Part shown: positions 48,001 through 58,228 of the stretch, piece after piece
Layout: the number at the start of each line of letters is the position of its first letter
Numbering within the stretch: the first letter of the stretch is position 1
Virus record (IMG/VR): IMGVR_UViG_3300025769_000096
Location: 1 to 64,000 of that record
Length of the DNA: 64,000 bases
Origin: a virus
Direction: 5' to 3' (one strand)
Position numbers and translations under genes: made by a program
Notes under the pieces: model-generated
Told to the model about the DNA's origin: nothing
Databases searched by the model: none
What the model saw: only the letters and a program-made list of their open reading frames with translations

Positions 48001-50325
48001 GAATCCTACTGACTCTTTTGCAATATAATCGAGATTAAAACGAATTAATCTTGCGGCGTCAAAATATCTATCTGCTGATACACCAAGAAGAGGTTGGAAT
48101 GCAACAACCGCTGCACCATGGACCATATCCTCAGTATCAATAAAACTTAAATCAGTTACATGACAACTGTTGTTTACATGGAAAATATCTCTGTCTTTAT
48201 ATCTTGGAGTTACAACACAGTTTCTAAGTTCTGTTCCTTCAACAGCAACTCTTGTTCCAAGAACAATTGGGTTATTCTCAACATAAACTCCTGGATAAAC
48301 TTTAATTGTATCTCCTGGGAAAGCAACAGCAGCAGCTGCCTTGATAGTTCTCTTGGAATCACTTTCAGTCAAACCACTATTGGCATCATTTCCATTCTGA
48401 GTTACAAATATAGTTTTTCCAATTGGGAAATATGAGTCAATATTTATAAGACCCTTTCCTGGAAGTTCAGTGGCACTTAAATTTATACCCTTTCCAGCAT
48501 TTATTTGTGTTACAATACCAGTAAGATTTGCTCCATTTCCAAGATAAGTTAAAGCACTGACTGTGTTGGAAGTGATTGATTCTGCAACACCAATATTTTG
48601 TGCTGTCAGGAATCCTACCGTAGCAGTCTCAGCAACAGATACATTAGTTGCTGTAAGGAATCCAATGGTTGCAGTGTTTGCAACTGAAATATTTGGTGCT
48701 GTAAGGAATCCTACTGTGATTGTTCCCGAAACTCCAACATTTCCTAAAACATCTAATCTTTCAGTTGGAATTGTTGAACCAATACCAACATTGCCTGGAT
48801 CTGGTATAAAGACAAATTCTGATTGAGCAATTCCCGTTTGTTGTCTTCCGAGACCTTGTACAATTGTTGGGTAATATGTGGTTGTTGTATTAATACTAAC
48901 GACGGTAGAGTCCTCTGAAGAAGACCAGTTTGGAGATAAACCTGGACCTCTGGAAACTAAAACTTCTCCACTTCTTCCTGAATAGAAATTTCTTTGTATT
49001 GTAAATTCACGACTTTGTGGAATTCCAATTCTGTTGTGATCGGGAGTAATACTAACACTATTAATTCCAATAGAAGTTATAACTGTTCCTGGAACAATGT
49101 CAATTCCAGAAATAGAATCTAATATATTCAGTCCATCAGTGTTTATTCCACTAATATATTTTTGATATGCTGGTACTGAAATAACTACTATAGGATCTGT
49201 GTTTAATATTTCTCTTCCGGAAACAATTCCAGATCTTGTATCAACTATTCCATTAGTAACATAAAGAGGACCACCTAAAAGAGTTTCTCCTCTGACTTCT
49301 AAATCATAATATGCTATTGTTGTTCCAATACCGACTTTACCTTTTTCTGGAGTTAGTAAAGTATCACCAGTATCTAAATTAACGACGAGTGCATTATAAG
49401 AATCAGATTGAGAATCTCCGATAGATACTCCCTTTACAGCAAATGAATTAGAGTCTCCAAATGCACCAGATGTTCTTGTATCAATTCTAACTATGCCACC
49501 AACTCTAGAAGTAGTTGCAATACCTACTTGCTCTCTGTTTATTCCTAAACTTATAAGTTCTCCGTCGTGTTCAGTGAAAAGTCCTGAATTTACATCACTT
49601 GCAAGTCCAGTAAACTGAATTCCAAAATCTGTGCTTGATAATTTATTTGGAATATCACCTATTAAAATATTACTATTTTCTGAAGTTAAAATATCAATAT
49701 TTGCTTGTGGTTGCGTAGTTCCAAATCCAATACTATTTGATGTTGGAACATATGTTAAATTTGTTGAAAAGTTTATAAATGTACTTGCAACACCAGGAGT
49801 GAAGTTAATAAATTGTGTATTTGAAGAATTATTATCTAGAATAACGCCTAAAGTTGGATCTCCCCAAATTGCCGGTTGACCAAATCCGCCAGATACTAAA
49901 ACATCTCCGGGATTACCTGAAAAACTGAATCTTGAAAATGTAAATGATGTAGTTGCAATACCTGATGTTTTTGTATGGTTTGGGGAAATTTCTAATGTAC
50001 CTTGACCAATTGATAATATTTCCGTATCAATTGTTATAAAGTCTCCAGATACAATATCTCCCACTAAAATATTGCTTGTATCAATTCCAACAATTCTTGT
50101 TAAATCTGTCGAAGATACGATACCAACAGTAGAACCTACTGAAGTTTCTCCTTCTTTTAAGGGAAAATATAATTCTCCAGTAACTAGAACATTACCCTCT
50201 ACATGAAGGTCTTTTTTTGGTGTTGAAGTCCCTATTCCAACCTTTCGAGTACTTCCATCTGCATAGACAAGATTATCTGATACATCAAGTCCGTTTCTGA
50301 CAATGAAATTCTTATTAGTTGCCAT
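45022..50325 (-). CDS. Very large virion protein with pectin-lyase-like part (1767 aa)
   Basis: N-terminus NKNFIVRNGLDVSDNLVYAD and repeated VGIG motifs. Around residues 600-700, FVTQNGNDANSGLTESDSKR and TIKVYPGVYVEN form the start of a right-handed beta-helix (pectin-lyase-like) as in many tail spikes and baseplate proteins. Later repeats such as GVTTATYDNLTGETRITAP and TGVSTISHNYVGGG recur three to four times. It is probably a large baseplate or tail-spike component. Whether it degrades host polysaccharide is not visible. TATAAATA lies 38 nt upstream. Confidence 0.8.
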   Translation of the reverse strand: MATNKNFIVRNGLDVSDNLVYADGSTRKVGIGTSTPKKDLHVEGNVLVTGELYFPLKEGETSVGSTVGIVSSTDLTRIVGIDTSNILVGDIVSGDFITIDTEILSIGQGTLEISPNHTKTSGIATTSFTFSRFSFSGNPGDVLVSGGFGQPAIWGDPTLGVILDNNSSNTQFINFTPGVASTFINFSTNLTYVPTSNSIGFGTTQPQANIDILTSENSNILIGDIPNKLSSTDFGIQFTGLASDVNSGLFTEHDGELISLGINREQVGIATTSRVGGIVRIDTRTSGAFGDSNSFAVKGVSIGDSQSDSYNALVVNLDTGDTLLTPEKGKVGIGTTIAYYDLEVRGETLLGGPLYVTNGIVDTRSGIVSGREILNTDPIVVISVPAYQKYISGINTDGLNILDSISGIDIVPGTVITSIGINSVSITPDHNRIGIPQSREFTIQRNFYSGRSGEVLVSRGPGLSPNWSSSEDSTVVSINTTTTYYPTIVQGLGRQQTGIAQSEFVFIPDPGNVGIGSTIPTERLDVLGNVGVSGTITVGFLTAPNISVANTATIGFLTATNVSVAETATVGFLTAQNIGVAESITSNTVSALTYLGNGANLTGIVTQINAGKGINLSATELPGKGLINIDSYFPIGKTIFVTQNGNDANSGLTESDSKRTIKAAAAVAFPGDTIKVYPGVYVENNPIVLGTRVAVEGTELRNCVVTPRYKDRDIFHVNNSCHVTDLSFIDTEDMVHGAAVVAFQPLLGVSADRYFDAARLIRFNLDYIAKESVGFLTSGFSGFAGNHREQDAARLIDSNIDYIAAEAVGFLTSPTGLNFVVPGPGTTADCADDVRDIFRSVSYDLKANSNRKSVGAALSYFNDSGALVHITGPGVSTATISTLDYAAGIAKSVIDNVAPPISYQSGVGSVTQTFNPSVIAVPGGCVAVGTTIQQLVGIVTSAIGAGNTSGLPSIRFGVTLESADCADDVKDIWKCVIHDITRGGNSSCVGAGKSYFDADFNLIPQILKNPGEVDQTISTLDYSFEVARAVINNSTWGGLSVGVASAVTGALYDNVTGIVTITANGHGLSEKDAVKVSGLEFTCPSGPGIVTYPSGKFGNIFNVESVIDTNTFSVIVGQSTLPHTYNGPSGTVQKYVNFQNEFTQVKDIAIQPDPDTGFNHAVNGCANVVSALKSCVGVVTTILALGANSGIRTTYPGNAGIGYTTLVGVTTATYDNLTGETRITAPNLNVKVGDIVEIRNLSFECDSGGGIGTQKFPSGKYGYLFDVTGVGTDQSFTVNTGVSTISHNYVGGGFVVDRAIGITTASYDNVTGITTVTAPGAIVKVGQFVKLQNLEFSCTSGAGTTTLYPTGNLGFEFRVNEVIGSGTTFVVNTGVSTIPHTYEGGGVVFPPYSPGVGPITQGPYIRNCTNFIPKSIGMKVDGFDAEPGKLDDIGVTGTMSVDSYTQYNQGGIGVSITNGAYSQLVSIFTICDQTAIFTASGGQCDITNSNSSFGTFGLVSDGVGDETTKSIYHYTGVARTEAVLEQSIVEVSGVGNLRPYDGQAIYFGELFYEVESIEILDSGFGYTQPPRVAIDFPTGPNGIRAEASSNIDQFGRVSSIDILSSGSQYRLSDLPQISIASPGAGTTATARLKLYPIYYTIESASLPSEGNSTIVLNNNLNNTVSTGTTVYFTRLSLQITSSHSFEWVGSGNNINTAKPALGGVVVPENEVVKLNGGEVVYTSTDQAGNFKIGDGVVVNQLTGTISGRSFSQSLLNTVTPLIIALGN

Positions 50326-50362
50326 TTGTTCTACTCGAAAGGTTCACTATCCCCTTGTTATT

Positions 50363-50370
50363 TATTTATA
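50363..50370 (-). promoter_or_regulatory. T4-type late promoter
   Basis: Minus strand TATAAATAAATAAC, 38 nt upstream of 50325. Confidence 0.8.
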
Positions 50371-50372
50371 AA

Positions 50373-52052
50373 TTATGGAGCTGCAGCAGCAACAGTAGTG
50401 AGTCTCCATTCAGTACTGGTATTACCAACTTTAATAGTGGCAAGATTTATAGTTAAGTTTTGAGTGCCAGTTTTAGTTCTTAATGAAATAAAGTCATCAT
50501 TTCTAACTAAAATATTCGTTTTGTCAGCATCATAATTACTAAGTATTTCTCCGTTTCTATACACTTGGTATGCAGATTGTTGATTTAGTGCACTTGTTGT
50601 CAATACTGCACTTGTTTGAAGTCCTACGTTCAATCCAGTAATTTTGAGTGCTTCTGTTGTGACTCCAACTAAAGCATCTCCTGTGAAGAATGTTGAATCT
50701 AATGCAACATTGGCAATAGGTGTAAAAGCTACTCTTGTATTTGTAAAGTCCTCAAAAACTAAAAATGATGGAGTTAAATCTAGTGGTTCTGTTTCTACAC
50801 TCCAAATTGAGGTAAATCCTGAAGGTGAAGGACCCAACCATCTATAACTAAATGGATAGTTTTCTAAAGTAATGTTTAGAGTATTTTCATATCCAACCGA
50901 TGGAAGTCCTGTCGATTGTTTTCGTTCAACAAAATCTTCATTTTTTGCTGTAAGAGAAATTAAACTTCCATTTTCCCATATTGCATATGTACTTGATGCA
51001 ATATCATTTGGATTATTAAAAGGATTATCAGGACTAATAGAGGCAGAACTAAATTCAGTTCCATCTATAATAATTCCACCATAATCTTCAAATGGAGTTG
51101 GATTGCCATCAACCCAAGTATCAGCACCAAGTCTGTTTGTATATCCTCCAGGAATAAAGTATGAATTTTCTAATCCTCTAATTGAAATTTCATTTGATAC
51201 AATATCACCATCATTTTCATCAATACCTCTGTTTGGATCGCTGTAGTAATAAATTACATGGTTACTTACAGGATTAAATGCAAAAGTTACATCTGGTTCA
51301 ACATCAGGCCATCTAACACTTACGTTCCAATCCGAGGAAAAACCTCCTATTGAAAGAGTTGAGTTAAATTCATATCCCCAAATAATCGGCCTATCTCCAG
51401 GTGAAGTAGTTACTGGTACAGGTAAAACTCTACCATCGGTTAGATAAACATTATTATTTGCAGAAATATCTTCTAAAATTTTTGATTTTTTATTTTGACT
51501 AAATTTTGACAATATAGAATCAAAAGTTTCATCTAAAGAAAAGTCCAAAGAATCAAATTGATCTTCCTCTGGTATTGCCAATTTGATGACAAAGGTTCCA
51601 CTTGGTTTTATTCTTGAATCATTTGCACTAAATCTATCTGCGATGGGTAAATCATCTGCAAAACTATAAAATGGAATACTTCCAAAATCATCAGCAAATG
51701 ATGCACTAAATCTATTATCATTAGCAAAAACTGAGGCAAATGTAGAATACTCTACAGTATATCCAATACCAGTTAGAGAATTTAGAAGATTTGTATCTGC
51801 AATTTCAGTTCTTGATAATGCTAAAGTATCAGAATACCATCTTCTATTAATAGTTGTTGATAATTTAATTGGAACTGATGTTGTTAAACATTCAACTACT
51901 TGGAAAAATGTTCCACCAATTCCTGTAGAATAATATGTAGTATTTGGATTTATCTCTAATAAATCCAAAAAACTATATGGGCAAGGCCGAAATTCTGCAT
52001 TGCTTCTATAGGCATATTCGGATATATTTCCTATTCCACCAAGAATTGGCAT
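50373..52052 (-). CDS. Virion structural protein (559 aa)
   Basis: Starts MPILGGIGNISEYAYRSNAE. Beta-rich with several domains (GGTFFQVVECLTTSVPIKLS; IRPSGT-like segments; WRLTTVAAAAP at the end). No enzyme motif. Position between two giant structural genes indicates a baseplate or fibre component. It starts 10 nt after the preceding gene and is probably coupled to it. Confidence 0.75.
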   Translation of the reverse strand: MPILGGIGNISEYAYRSNAEFRPCPYSFLDLLEINPNTTYYSTGIGGTFFQVVECLTTSVPIKLSTTINRRWYSDTLALSRTEIADTNLLNSLTGIGYTVEYSTFASVFANDNRFSASFADDFGSIPFYSFADDLPIADRFSANDSRIKPSGTFVIKLAIPEEDQFDSLDFSLDETFDSILSKFSQNKKSKILEDISANNNVYLTDGRVLPVPVTTSPGDRPIIWGYEFNSTLSIGGFSSDWNVSVRWPDVEPDVTFAFNPVSNHVIYYYSDPNRGIDENDGDIVSNEISIRGLENSYFIPGGYTNRLGADTWVDGNPTPFEDYGGIIIDGTEFSSASISPDNPFNNPNDIASSTYAIWENGSLISLTAKNEDFVERKQSTGLPSVGYENTLNITLENYPFSYRWLGPSPSGFTSIWSVETEPLDLTPSFLVFEDFTNTRVAFTPIANVALDSTFFTGDALVGVTTEALKITGLNVGLQTSAVLTTSALNQQSAYQVYRNGEILSNYDADKTNILVRNDDFISLRTKTGTQNLTINLATIKVGNTSTEWRLTTVAAAAP

Positions 52053-52062
52053 TTTACTTTAC

Positions 52063-55000
52063 CTATGAATTTCCGTAAGTTGATTGTGAAGTGAATACTC
52101 TATAATCATTTATTACATTCCCACTATCACCAATCCTTATTATAATGTATGTATATACATCGGTATTGCCTGGATTTCCACCAGTATATGCACTTCCACC
52201 ATAGTATTGAATATTTGTTATAGAAGTTCCATCAATAAAAACTTCATTATTATATGCAGCATTTCCTCCAATTGTTGCTAAGAATGCAACGGTTATTGAC
52301 TTACCAACATCTAATATTTCACCTAAAGTTTGAGTAGTTGTTCCTGTAAAATTGACTCCCCAATCACTTGAGGCTGCAGAAGTATAATAGTATACATTAT
52401 CGTCACCCAGATACAATGAAACTCTATCTGCGGATGGCTGCTCCGGTGGTGCAAAAGCAGGCCAAGATGAGTTGACAATAGTGGCATTTTCAATAATTTC
52501 CGTAACATTTAAAAGACCGTTAATAAAGGTCTTACCTTCAACTCTTAATTTAATATTACTTTGAATACTTGAAGTTCCGATACCAACACCACCTTTATTA
52601 TAATATGCTAAACTAGTCCCTGTTCCAATAATTTTTTCTCTCCAAATGGAATCTAATCCGGCAACTGTCCCGATTGTACCATTGATTGTGCCATTGAAAA
52701 CGCCTGTCCATTCTCCCGCAGCATTCTGTATAGGTGCAAATTTTCTCCATTCACTATTTGTTGTATAAACCCATCCAAGATAACCACCATCACTTGGTTG
52801 GGAGAAGTATGTAACATCTCCCGAAGTTGCTGATGATGTTGGTGTAATGATTCCGACAGTATATTTTCTTGATACTGTTGCATTTCCTTGAATGAAAATG
52901 TTTTGTGCTTCAATTCCTTTTTCGGAATTTGAAGTAATCTTCTTATTGAAAATTACTGGTCCATTAAATTCTGAAATAATATTTTCATTTTTTCCACCAT
53001 CAACTCTGATTGAATCGTTTACAGTTAGTGATTGAACCTCATAGATATTTGCAGATGCAGTGTTTCCTGTATCTGATACAATCTCCTCCCCTCTTACTGA
53101 AGGGACTGGAGAATCAAATACATTTTCTTGACCCGTTGCCGAACTTACTCTCTTGTTTCCAATATAAAAATCACCATCATTATTGGTTCCTGTATAGACG
53201 TTAATGCCACCATCAAGTTTTAGTGCCTGAGTTAGAAGTTCTTCTTGCTCACTTAATTCTCTATCTTGGCGGTCTGGGAAAGCAGTGGAATAGTTTCCGG
53301 GTCCAAATCCAACATATTCAAAAGTATGTCCTGATGCTCTTAAAATTGAATACCTTCTAAATTCTATAGGATATACTGTTATTTTTTTAATGACGCTTGA
53401 GTTTGGATGCTCCGAAGTTCTTGTTCCTAAAACACCTCTCAGCACACTTACAGTATTTGAAGTAATTGTTTTGTTTATTCTGACAACTTCTTCGTCTATT
53501 TGTAAATAATCTCCAATCTTCAGACCAATGTCGGATGCATTTGATATATTAATTGTTCCCGAATTAGCCGATGCTGAAGAAGCAGTAAACCCGGTAATAC
53601 CACCATAATTTACAGATACTCTCGATTCATTTCTAAATGAGTTACTTCCACCTTTAGAAGAATAACCGAAACGATTTGCTGAAATTGTTCCAGTTGTTGC
53701 TGGAATATTGGTAGAAACTCCAACATTAATATTGATTGTGTTTATACCAACAATTCTAGAAACAATGAAGTCACCATTATAAAGTGAACTATCTGCACCA
53801 GAAACTTTGATTTTGTCATAGACTAAAAGTCCATGGCCATTTGTAAATGTAATCGTTGTAATTCCGGTTAGGTTGTTGTAATTTAATGAGGAAACTGAAA
53901 GTTTCTTTCCAGTTAAATCGCAATATGCATTGCTCAATTTAGACAATTCTATTCCCGAAGTTTCTGGGGAAGATATGACACCTGCAGAATTTACTTCAAT
54001 AGATTTACTGTTTGGTATTGCAGTAATACTGTAAAGAGTATTGTATTGACTATAATAATCAGCAATTCCATCAATCTGAATGGTGTCCCCAACAGAATTG
54101 TTAATCGCATTAACAGTGTAAGTTGTAGGAGTCGTATATCCTAAAGTAGTTGCAATACCAACAACAGATACTACGTCTCCAATTTGATATCCACTTCCTG
54201 GGTCCATTATTTCAATATTGATCAATGCACCTGTAGTTCCATTAGTCCTTACAACTGCAGTAGCTCCTTCACCAGAACCTCCTATTAAATCTGCATTGTA
54301 AAGATCTTGTTGAGTTAAATCAAAACCATACCCTACATTATTTGCAGAAATTGATAATCCAGTAATTCCATTTAATCCATGATCAGTTTTTGTATATAAG
54401 GTATGAGCAATGCCTGCAATATTGCTAACAACTTGAGTTAAAGCAATCCCAACGTTATTATCGGATAAGAATTTGTCTAAAGTTTCTTTTGTTAGACTCT
54501 TCTGTTTATCATTTAAGTATGAATAACCAATTAGTTCGCTAGAAGCAAAAGTTTTTGATGATTGTGGATCTGATTCTACATTATCTCTATCAATTTGTGG
54601 ATAAAAATATTGAATTGGTTGAGAAACTCTCACATCAGAGAATGTAGTTACTCCGGGAGAATTTGAACTATTGGTAACAGAAATATGATAAATTCCATCC
54701 TGTTCATCTTTAACATAATCTTGAATTGGGTCATTTTTATAGGATACATATGTTCCCGAAAGTTTTGTGCGATTGAAGTAGGGTAATGATGTTGTCCTAT
54801 TTGAAGTTGTATCAGTAAAAGTTCCGGGATCTGTAGCAAGAGTATATGTAAACTCTTTTCTGCTTATAATTGAATTTACGGTATAATATCCATTAAATCC
54901 AGAAGTTGAAACTCCTAATGTATTATTAGAACTTACTACATTAAATATTGAAACTTCTGAACCAACAGATAACTTATGAGGAATTTCTGTTTTAATTGTT

Positions 55001-57546
55001 GCAACATTTCCTGCCCAAGATGCACCAGAAATAAATCTTGTATTCCTAAGAGATGATATATTGCTTAAAGTTTTTTGAGTACCATCTGGAGAATACTTCT
55101 GTTGAATTTCTGCAGAAGTTTCTGATTTTGATGTTGATTCTTGAATTACAAATCCATCCAAAGGAGGTCTTGCTTTTACTGAAGAATTCTTAGGAATTAC
55201 ATATCTAAACTTATAGACAGTATCTTCAGAACTTCTATTATCAGGTTTTCTTGTAATATATGTTCTTGGGCTTGTTGAACTATACGAACCACCAACTTGA
55301 TATATCTCACTATTTGCATTCGTTTTAATATACCAATGATTTTGAGTATCGTCCCATTGAATTGGGTGTCCAATATCTCCAGAAATTTTATCAGATACTC
55401 TACTTACTACTTTCAGATTTGCATTTCTTGAATTGTTTATGGTAGCAGCAGAGGATGCTTGATTTCCATTTTCCGCATCATTTAAAGTAAATGCAAGTTT
55501 TATCTGAGTGTTTCCTAATCCAACTGCTGTTGTGTTTGTGATTGCATAATATACAGTATCAAATTGAATTCCATCAGGAAGTTCTCCCGTTTCACTTACA
55601 ACTCTTATTTTTTCTCCATTAATAAAGTCGTGAGTTGAAGTTAAGGTAATAATATTATTTGAAATGTTATTAACAGTTCCAGTGCTCTTTGCAACATCAT
55701 ATTCTTTTTGATATGTCGATTCGGATGTTCCATCCATAACGACAGTTGCAGAATATGTTGTAGATATACCACCAGATGAAAGAATTACTTTTAATTGTTC
55801 ATCTTTCTTTGCTCCAATTCTATATCCTTCTATTACACTTTCAGGAGCAACATTCTCATTATTTTGATCTGCCAAGTATAATCTTGAATTATTTCCAACA
55901 AAATTAGTTACTGGAAAATCGATTGAATTAAATTCTAAACTTACATCTTTACTGTCAATCTGTTTTGGTGGAATAATTCCTGCAAAGTAACCTTGGTCAT
56001 CTCTAGGAAACTTGTCTGGTCTAAATCCTTTCGATAATAATGCTCTAGCTCCAAAGTTTGAGTTTGAGTTTGTAATTGAAATATCGCCACCACTTTCAGA
56101 TATGAAATGATTTGAATATCCAATCGCAAAAATCGAAACTGCTTGAATAAATGCGTTATTGGATGCTTTGATATGATATGATTCGTAGTCTGGTTTGTAT
56201 ATTGCTTTAGAATCTATAGAAATATTAGTTACAGATTGCTTGTCAATATAAGTTCCTGTATTTTTATCATACTTGACAAATGCATTTTCGTCTTTTTGAA
56301 GTGATATTCCAGTAAATTGTGCAACAACAACACTCTTAAATCCAGATACCGAATTTCCATCAGCATTTATTCCACAAAGACCAAATACGGAACGAAGAGA
56401 ACAATTGAAAATATATGGAGATGCTGAAGTTACTGTATCAACAATAATGTTTACTGAACCTTCCGGCGATAGAATTTCGTTTGTTGTTGGAGCTACAGGA
56501 ACTTGATACAATATCTCAGTATCGCTAATTACCTCCTTTACGACAAATTGACCACTGTATACTGGATCTCCAATAGAAACTCGAATAGGTGTATCTACAT
56601 CAAACCCATCAGTAGTTCCGGCAAGAGTAACTGTAATATTAGTCCTAATTCCTCCACCAAGTCCATCACCGGCAATAATTCTTGTTACACCAATTTCTTG
56701 ACCACGAGATCCAACAATTCTGTACTCATCAATTTTTGTCTGAATGTCTAGATCTGAACTTGGGAAGTCATTATCAATCTTTCTTCCACTATTTACCCCA
56801 TATGCAAGTCCAATTTTTTCATAATACATATCAAGATCTGTTCTATCAAAATCTTGAGTGATAAAAATATCATTAATAGAGACATTATTTGCACCATCTG
56901 CATACTCAAAAGATGTAAGTTTATGATGCGAAAAATTGGGAACAGTTTTGTTTGATGTATAATCTCTAAAACATAATCCATTTGGATTTGCATCAAATAT
57001 TGATAATTGCCAAATGTAGCAAGCACCAGTTAATCTAAAGATTGCAGATCTTTTAATATTATCATTTTCAGGATTTGGAACGTATTTTGGTCTAATTTTA
57101 GTTTTTCTTAAATCATAACCAACAATGGAAGTTCCTCTGGGGACAATTACACCACCATGAATGGAATTGAATTTATATAATTCATTATTATCTGCGTTGA
57201 TATCAAAATTTGTCTGAATATCAAATTCTCTAAAATCTGTTGACTGAGTTCCATCTCTTTTTAAAAAGTTGGAGCTAGTAAGAGGAATCCATCCAGGACG
57301 ATTGTCAATTAAATAATCGCCGGGATACAAAAGAATTGTTGTATTGCCAAATTTATCATTATCAAGTCCAGGTAAATATGAAAATCTTGCCGCTTCAATT
57401 AATGCGCGTTGGAGAGTTTTAAATGGCCTTGCTGCACTAGTTCCATCATTTTCAATGGAATCTGTAGAGTCTAGTGCATTTGGATCAACGTATATAATGT
57501 TTCCGCGCAGTGAACGCAAAAAGTTGTCTAATCTAGAAAGACCCAT
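52063..57546 (-). CDS. Giant virion protein with N-terminal beta-helix (1827 aa)
   Basis: The N-terminus GLSRLDNFLRSLRGNIIYVD, then SARPFKTLQRALIEAARFSY and LYPGDYLIDNRPGW, is a conserved cyanomyovirus structural-protein start and begins a pectin-lyase-like beta-helix. The middle has many short Ig-like repeats (VKDEQDGIYHISVTNSSNSP; TGITTITFTNGHGL). The C-terminal 150 residues (YLGDDNVYYYTSAASSDW ... GDSGNVINDYRVFTSQS) look like a fibre-type head domain. Likely part of the baseplate/fibre complex. Late promoter at 57578. Confidence 0.85.
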   Translation of the reverse strand: MGLSRLDNFLRSLRGNIIYVDPNALDSTDSIENDGTSAARPFKTLQRALIEAARFSYLPGLDNDKFGNTTILLYPGDYLIDNRPGWIPLTSSNFLKRDGTQSTDFREFDIQTNFDINADNNELYKFNSIHGGVIVPRGTSIVGYDLRKTKIRPKYVPNPENDNIKRSAIFRLTGACYIWQLSIFDANPNGLCFRDYTSNKTVPNFSHHKLTSFEYADGANNVSINDIFITQDFDRTDLDMYYEKIGLAYGVNSGRKIDNDFPSSDLDIQTKIDEYRIVGSRGQEIGVTRIIAGDGLGGGIRTNITVTLAGTTDGFDVDTPIRVSIGDPVYSGQFVVKEVISDTEILYQVPVAPTTNEILSPEGSVNIIVDTVTSASPYIFNCSLRSVFGLCGINADGNSVSGFKSVVVAQFTGISLQKDENAFVKYDKNTGTYIDKQSVTNISIDSKAIYKPDYESYHIKASNNAFIQAVSIFAIGYSNHFISESGGDISITNSNSNFGARALLSKGFRPDKFPRDDQGYFAGIIPPKQIDSKDVSLEFNSIDFPVTNFVGNNSRLYLADQNNENVAPESVIEGYRIGAKKDEQLKVILSSGGISTTYSATVVMDGTSESTYQKEYDVAKSTGTVNNISNNIITLTSTHDFINGEKIRVVSETGELPDGIQFDTVYYAITNTTAVGLGNTQIKLAFTLNDAENGNQASSAATINNSRNANLKVVSRVSDKISGDIGHPIQWDDTQNHWYIKTNANSEIYQVGGSYSSTSPRTYITRKPDNRSSEDTVYKFRYVIPKNSSVKARPPLDGFVIQESTSKSETSAEIQQKYSPDGTQKTLSNISSLRNTRFISGASWAGNVATIKTEIPHKLSVGSEVSIFNVVSSNNTLGVSTSGFNGYYTVNSIISRKEFTYTLATDPGTFTDTTSNRTTSLPYFNRTKLSGTYVSYKNDPIQDYVKDEQDGIYHISVTNSSNSPGVTTFSDVRVSQPIQYFYPQIDRDNVESDPQSSKTFASSELIGYSYLNDKQKSLTKETLDKFLSDNNVGIALTQVVSNIAGIAHTLYTKTDHGLNGITGLSISANNVGYGFDLTQQDLYNADLIGGSGEGATAVVRTNGTTGALINIEIMDPGSGYQIGDVVSVVGIATTLGYTTPTTYTVNAINNSVGDTIQIDGIADYYSQYNTLYSITAIPNSKSIEVNSAGVISSPETSGIELSKLSNAYCDLTGKKLSVSSLNYNNLTGITTITFTNGHGLLVYDKIKVSGADSSLYNGDFIVSRIVGINTININVGVSTNIPATTGTISANRFGYSSKGGSNSFRNESRVSVNYGGITGFTASSASANSGTINISNASDIGLKIGDYLQIDEEVVRINKTITSNTVSVLRGVLGTRTSEHPNSSVIKKITVYPIEFRRYSILRASGHTFEYVGFGPGNYSTAFPDRQDRELSEQEELLTQALKLDGGINVYTGTNNDGDFYIGNKRVSSATGQENVFDSPVPSVRGEEIVSDTGNTASANIYEVQSLTVNDSIRVDGGKNENIISEFNGPVIFNKKITSNSEKGIEAQNIFIQGNATVSRKYTVGIITPTSSATSGDVTYFSQPSDGGYLGWVYTTNSEWRKFAPIQNAAGEWTGVFNGTINGTIGTVAGLDSIWREKIIGTGTSLAYYNKGGVGIGTSSIQSNIKLRVEGKTFINGLLNVTEIIENATIVNSSWPAFAPPEQPSADRVSLYLGDDNVYYYTSAASSDWGVNFTGTTTQTLGEILDVGKSITVAFLATIGGNAAYNNEVFIDGTSITNIQYYGGSAYTGGNPGNTDVYTYIIIRIGDSGNVINDYRVFTSQSTYGNS

Positions 57547-57577
57547 TTTATTGCTACTTATAGTTTCCGTTATAAGT

Positions 57578-57585
57578 TATTTATC
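57578..57585 (-). promoter_or_regulatory. T4-type late promoter
   Basis: Minus strand GATAAATAAC, 31 nt upstream of the ATG at 57546. Confidence 0.7.
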
Positions 57586-57603
57586 ACATAAAAAAAACCT
57601 CCC

Positions 57604-58029
57604 TCATCGTTTTTTATTTCCCCAAGTTTTTGTTTGACTATGACAGTTTGGGCACAAAAATCTCAAGTTTTCTTTTCTATTATCGTTATTGATACCATTG
57701 ATATGGTCTAGTTGCAGAGATATTGGTGCATTATTCCATTCGGTTATACCGCAAGAAGAGCAAGAATATGATAAAATCTCCTCTTTAATTATTCTATTGC
57801 GAAGAGTAGTTTTGTCATATGTAGAGTTCTCGCAATATATCTCTTCATTCAAATATGGCACAGTGCTACGGGATCGCGGAGAAAATAGAGGTTTTATGCT
57901 GTAATACTCCATTTCGCGCCGTAGAGTATTATATGTTTTACTACTTTTATTTAAACCTAATTTTCGGCATACTTCTGCCATACTACGAGCACCATCTATT
58001 GCATCTACTAATTCCTGTTTATTTCTCAT
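57604..58029 (-). CDS. HNH endonuclease (141 aa)
   Basis: Catalytic core in the C-terminal half: CSSCG, LQLDHINGINNDNRKENL (catalytic His) and CPNCHSQ, the classical HNH with zinc Cys pairs. The N-terminal part (ELVDAIDGARSMAEVCRKLG) is a helix-turn-helix. A 10-bp inverted repeat with CTAAATA in its loop and a consensus sigma70 promoter precede it. It sits directly upstream of the giant structural gene at 57546, so it may be a mobile insertion between structural genes. Confidence 0.9.
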   Translation of the reverse strand: MRNKQELVDAIDGARSMAEVCRKLGLNKSSKTYNTLRREMEYYSIKPLFSPRSRSTVPYLNEEIYCENSTYDKTTLRNRIIKEEILSYSCSSCGITEWNNAPISLQLDHINGINNDNRKENLRFLCPNCHSQTKTWGNKKR

Positions 58030-58041
58030 TTACATAAAAAT

Positions 58042-58068
58042 GGACACTTCCTATTTAGGGAAGTGTCC
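58042..58068 (-). promoter_or_regulatory. Gating hairpin with late promoter in the loop
   Basis: Perfect 10-bp arms GGACACTTCC (58042-58051) and GGAAGTGTCC (58059-58068) with loop CTAAATA (minus strand). Lies 12 nt upstream of the HNH ATG at 58029. Confidence 0.8.
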
Positions 58069-58110
58069 TATTCAGCACAGAGTGCCACTGTTCACACGGA
58101 AGGAAGTTAT

Positions 58111-58139
58111 ATTATAATACAATTATTCTTTTGTGTCAA
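58111..58139 (-). promoter_or_regulatory. Consensus sigma70 promoter
   Basis: Minus strand TTGACA (58139-58134), 17-nt spacer, TATAAT (58116-58111): a perfect match. Reads into the gated HNH gene at 57604. Confidence 0.9.
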
Positions 58140-58200
58140 GTTTTTTTATGATGGAAATAATACTCCAAGTAAAAAACAGAGTGACTGCTACGGCACCCAT
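58123..58200 (-). CDS. Possible membrane micropeptide (25 aa)
   Basis: MGAVAVTLFFTWSIISIIKK then LDTKE: one hydrophobic helix with basic and acidic ends. It overlaps the sigma70 promoter and no ribosome binding site is obvious. The rest of 58070-58246 holds the promoter and the terminator at 58235. Weak candidate. Confidence 0.3.
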   Translation of the reverse strand: MGAVAVTLFFTWSIISIIKKLDTKE

Positions 58201-58228
58201 TGTGGTTATTGCAACTACACCCTATCTA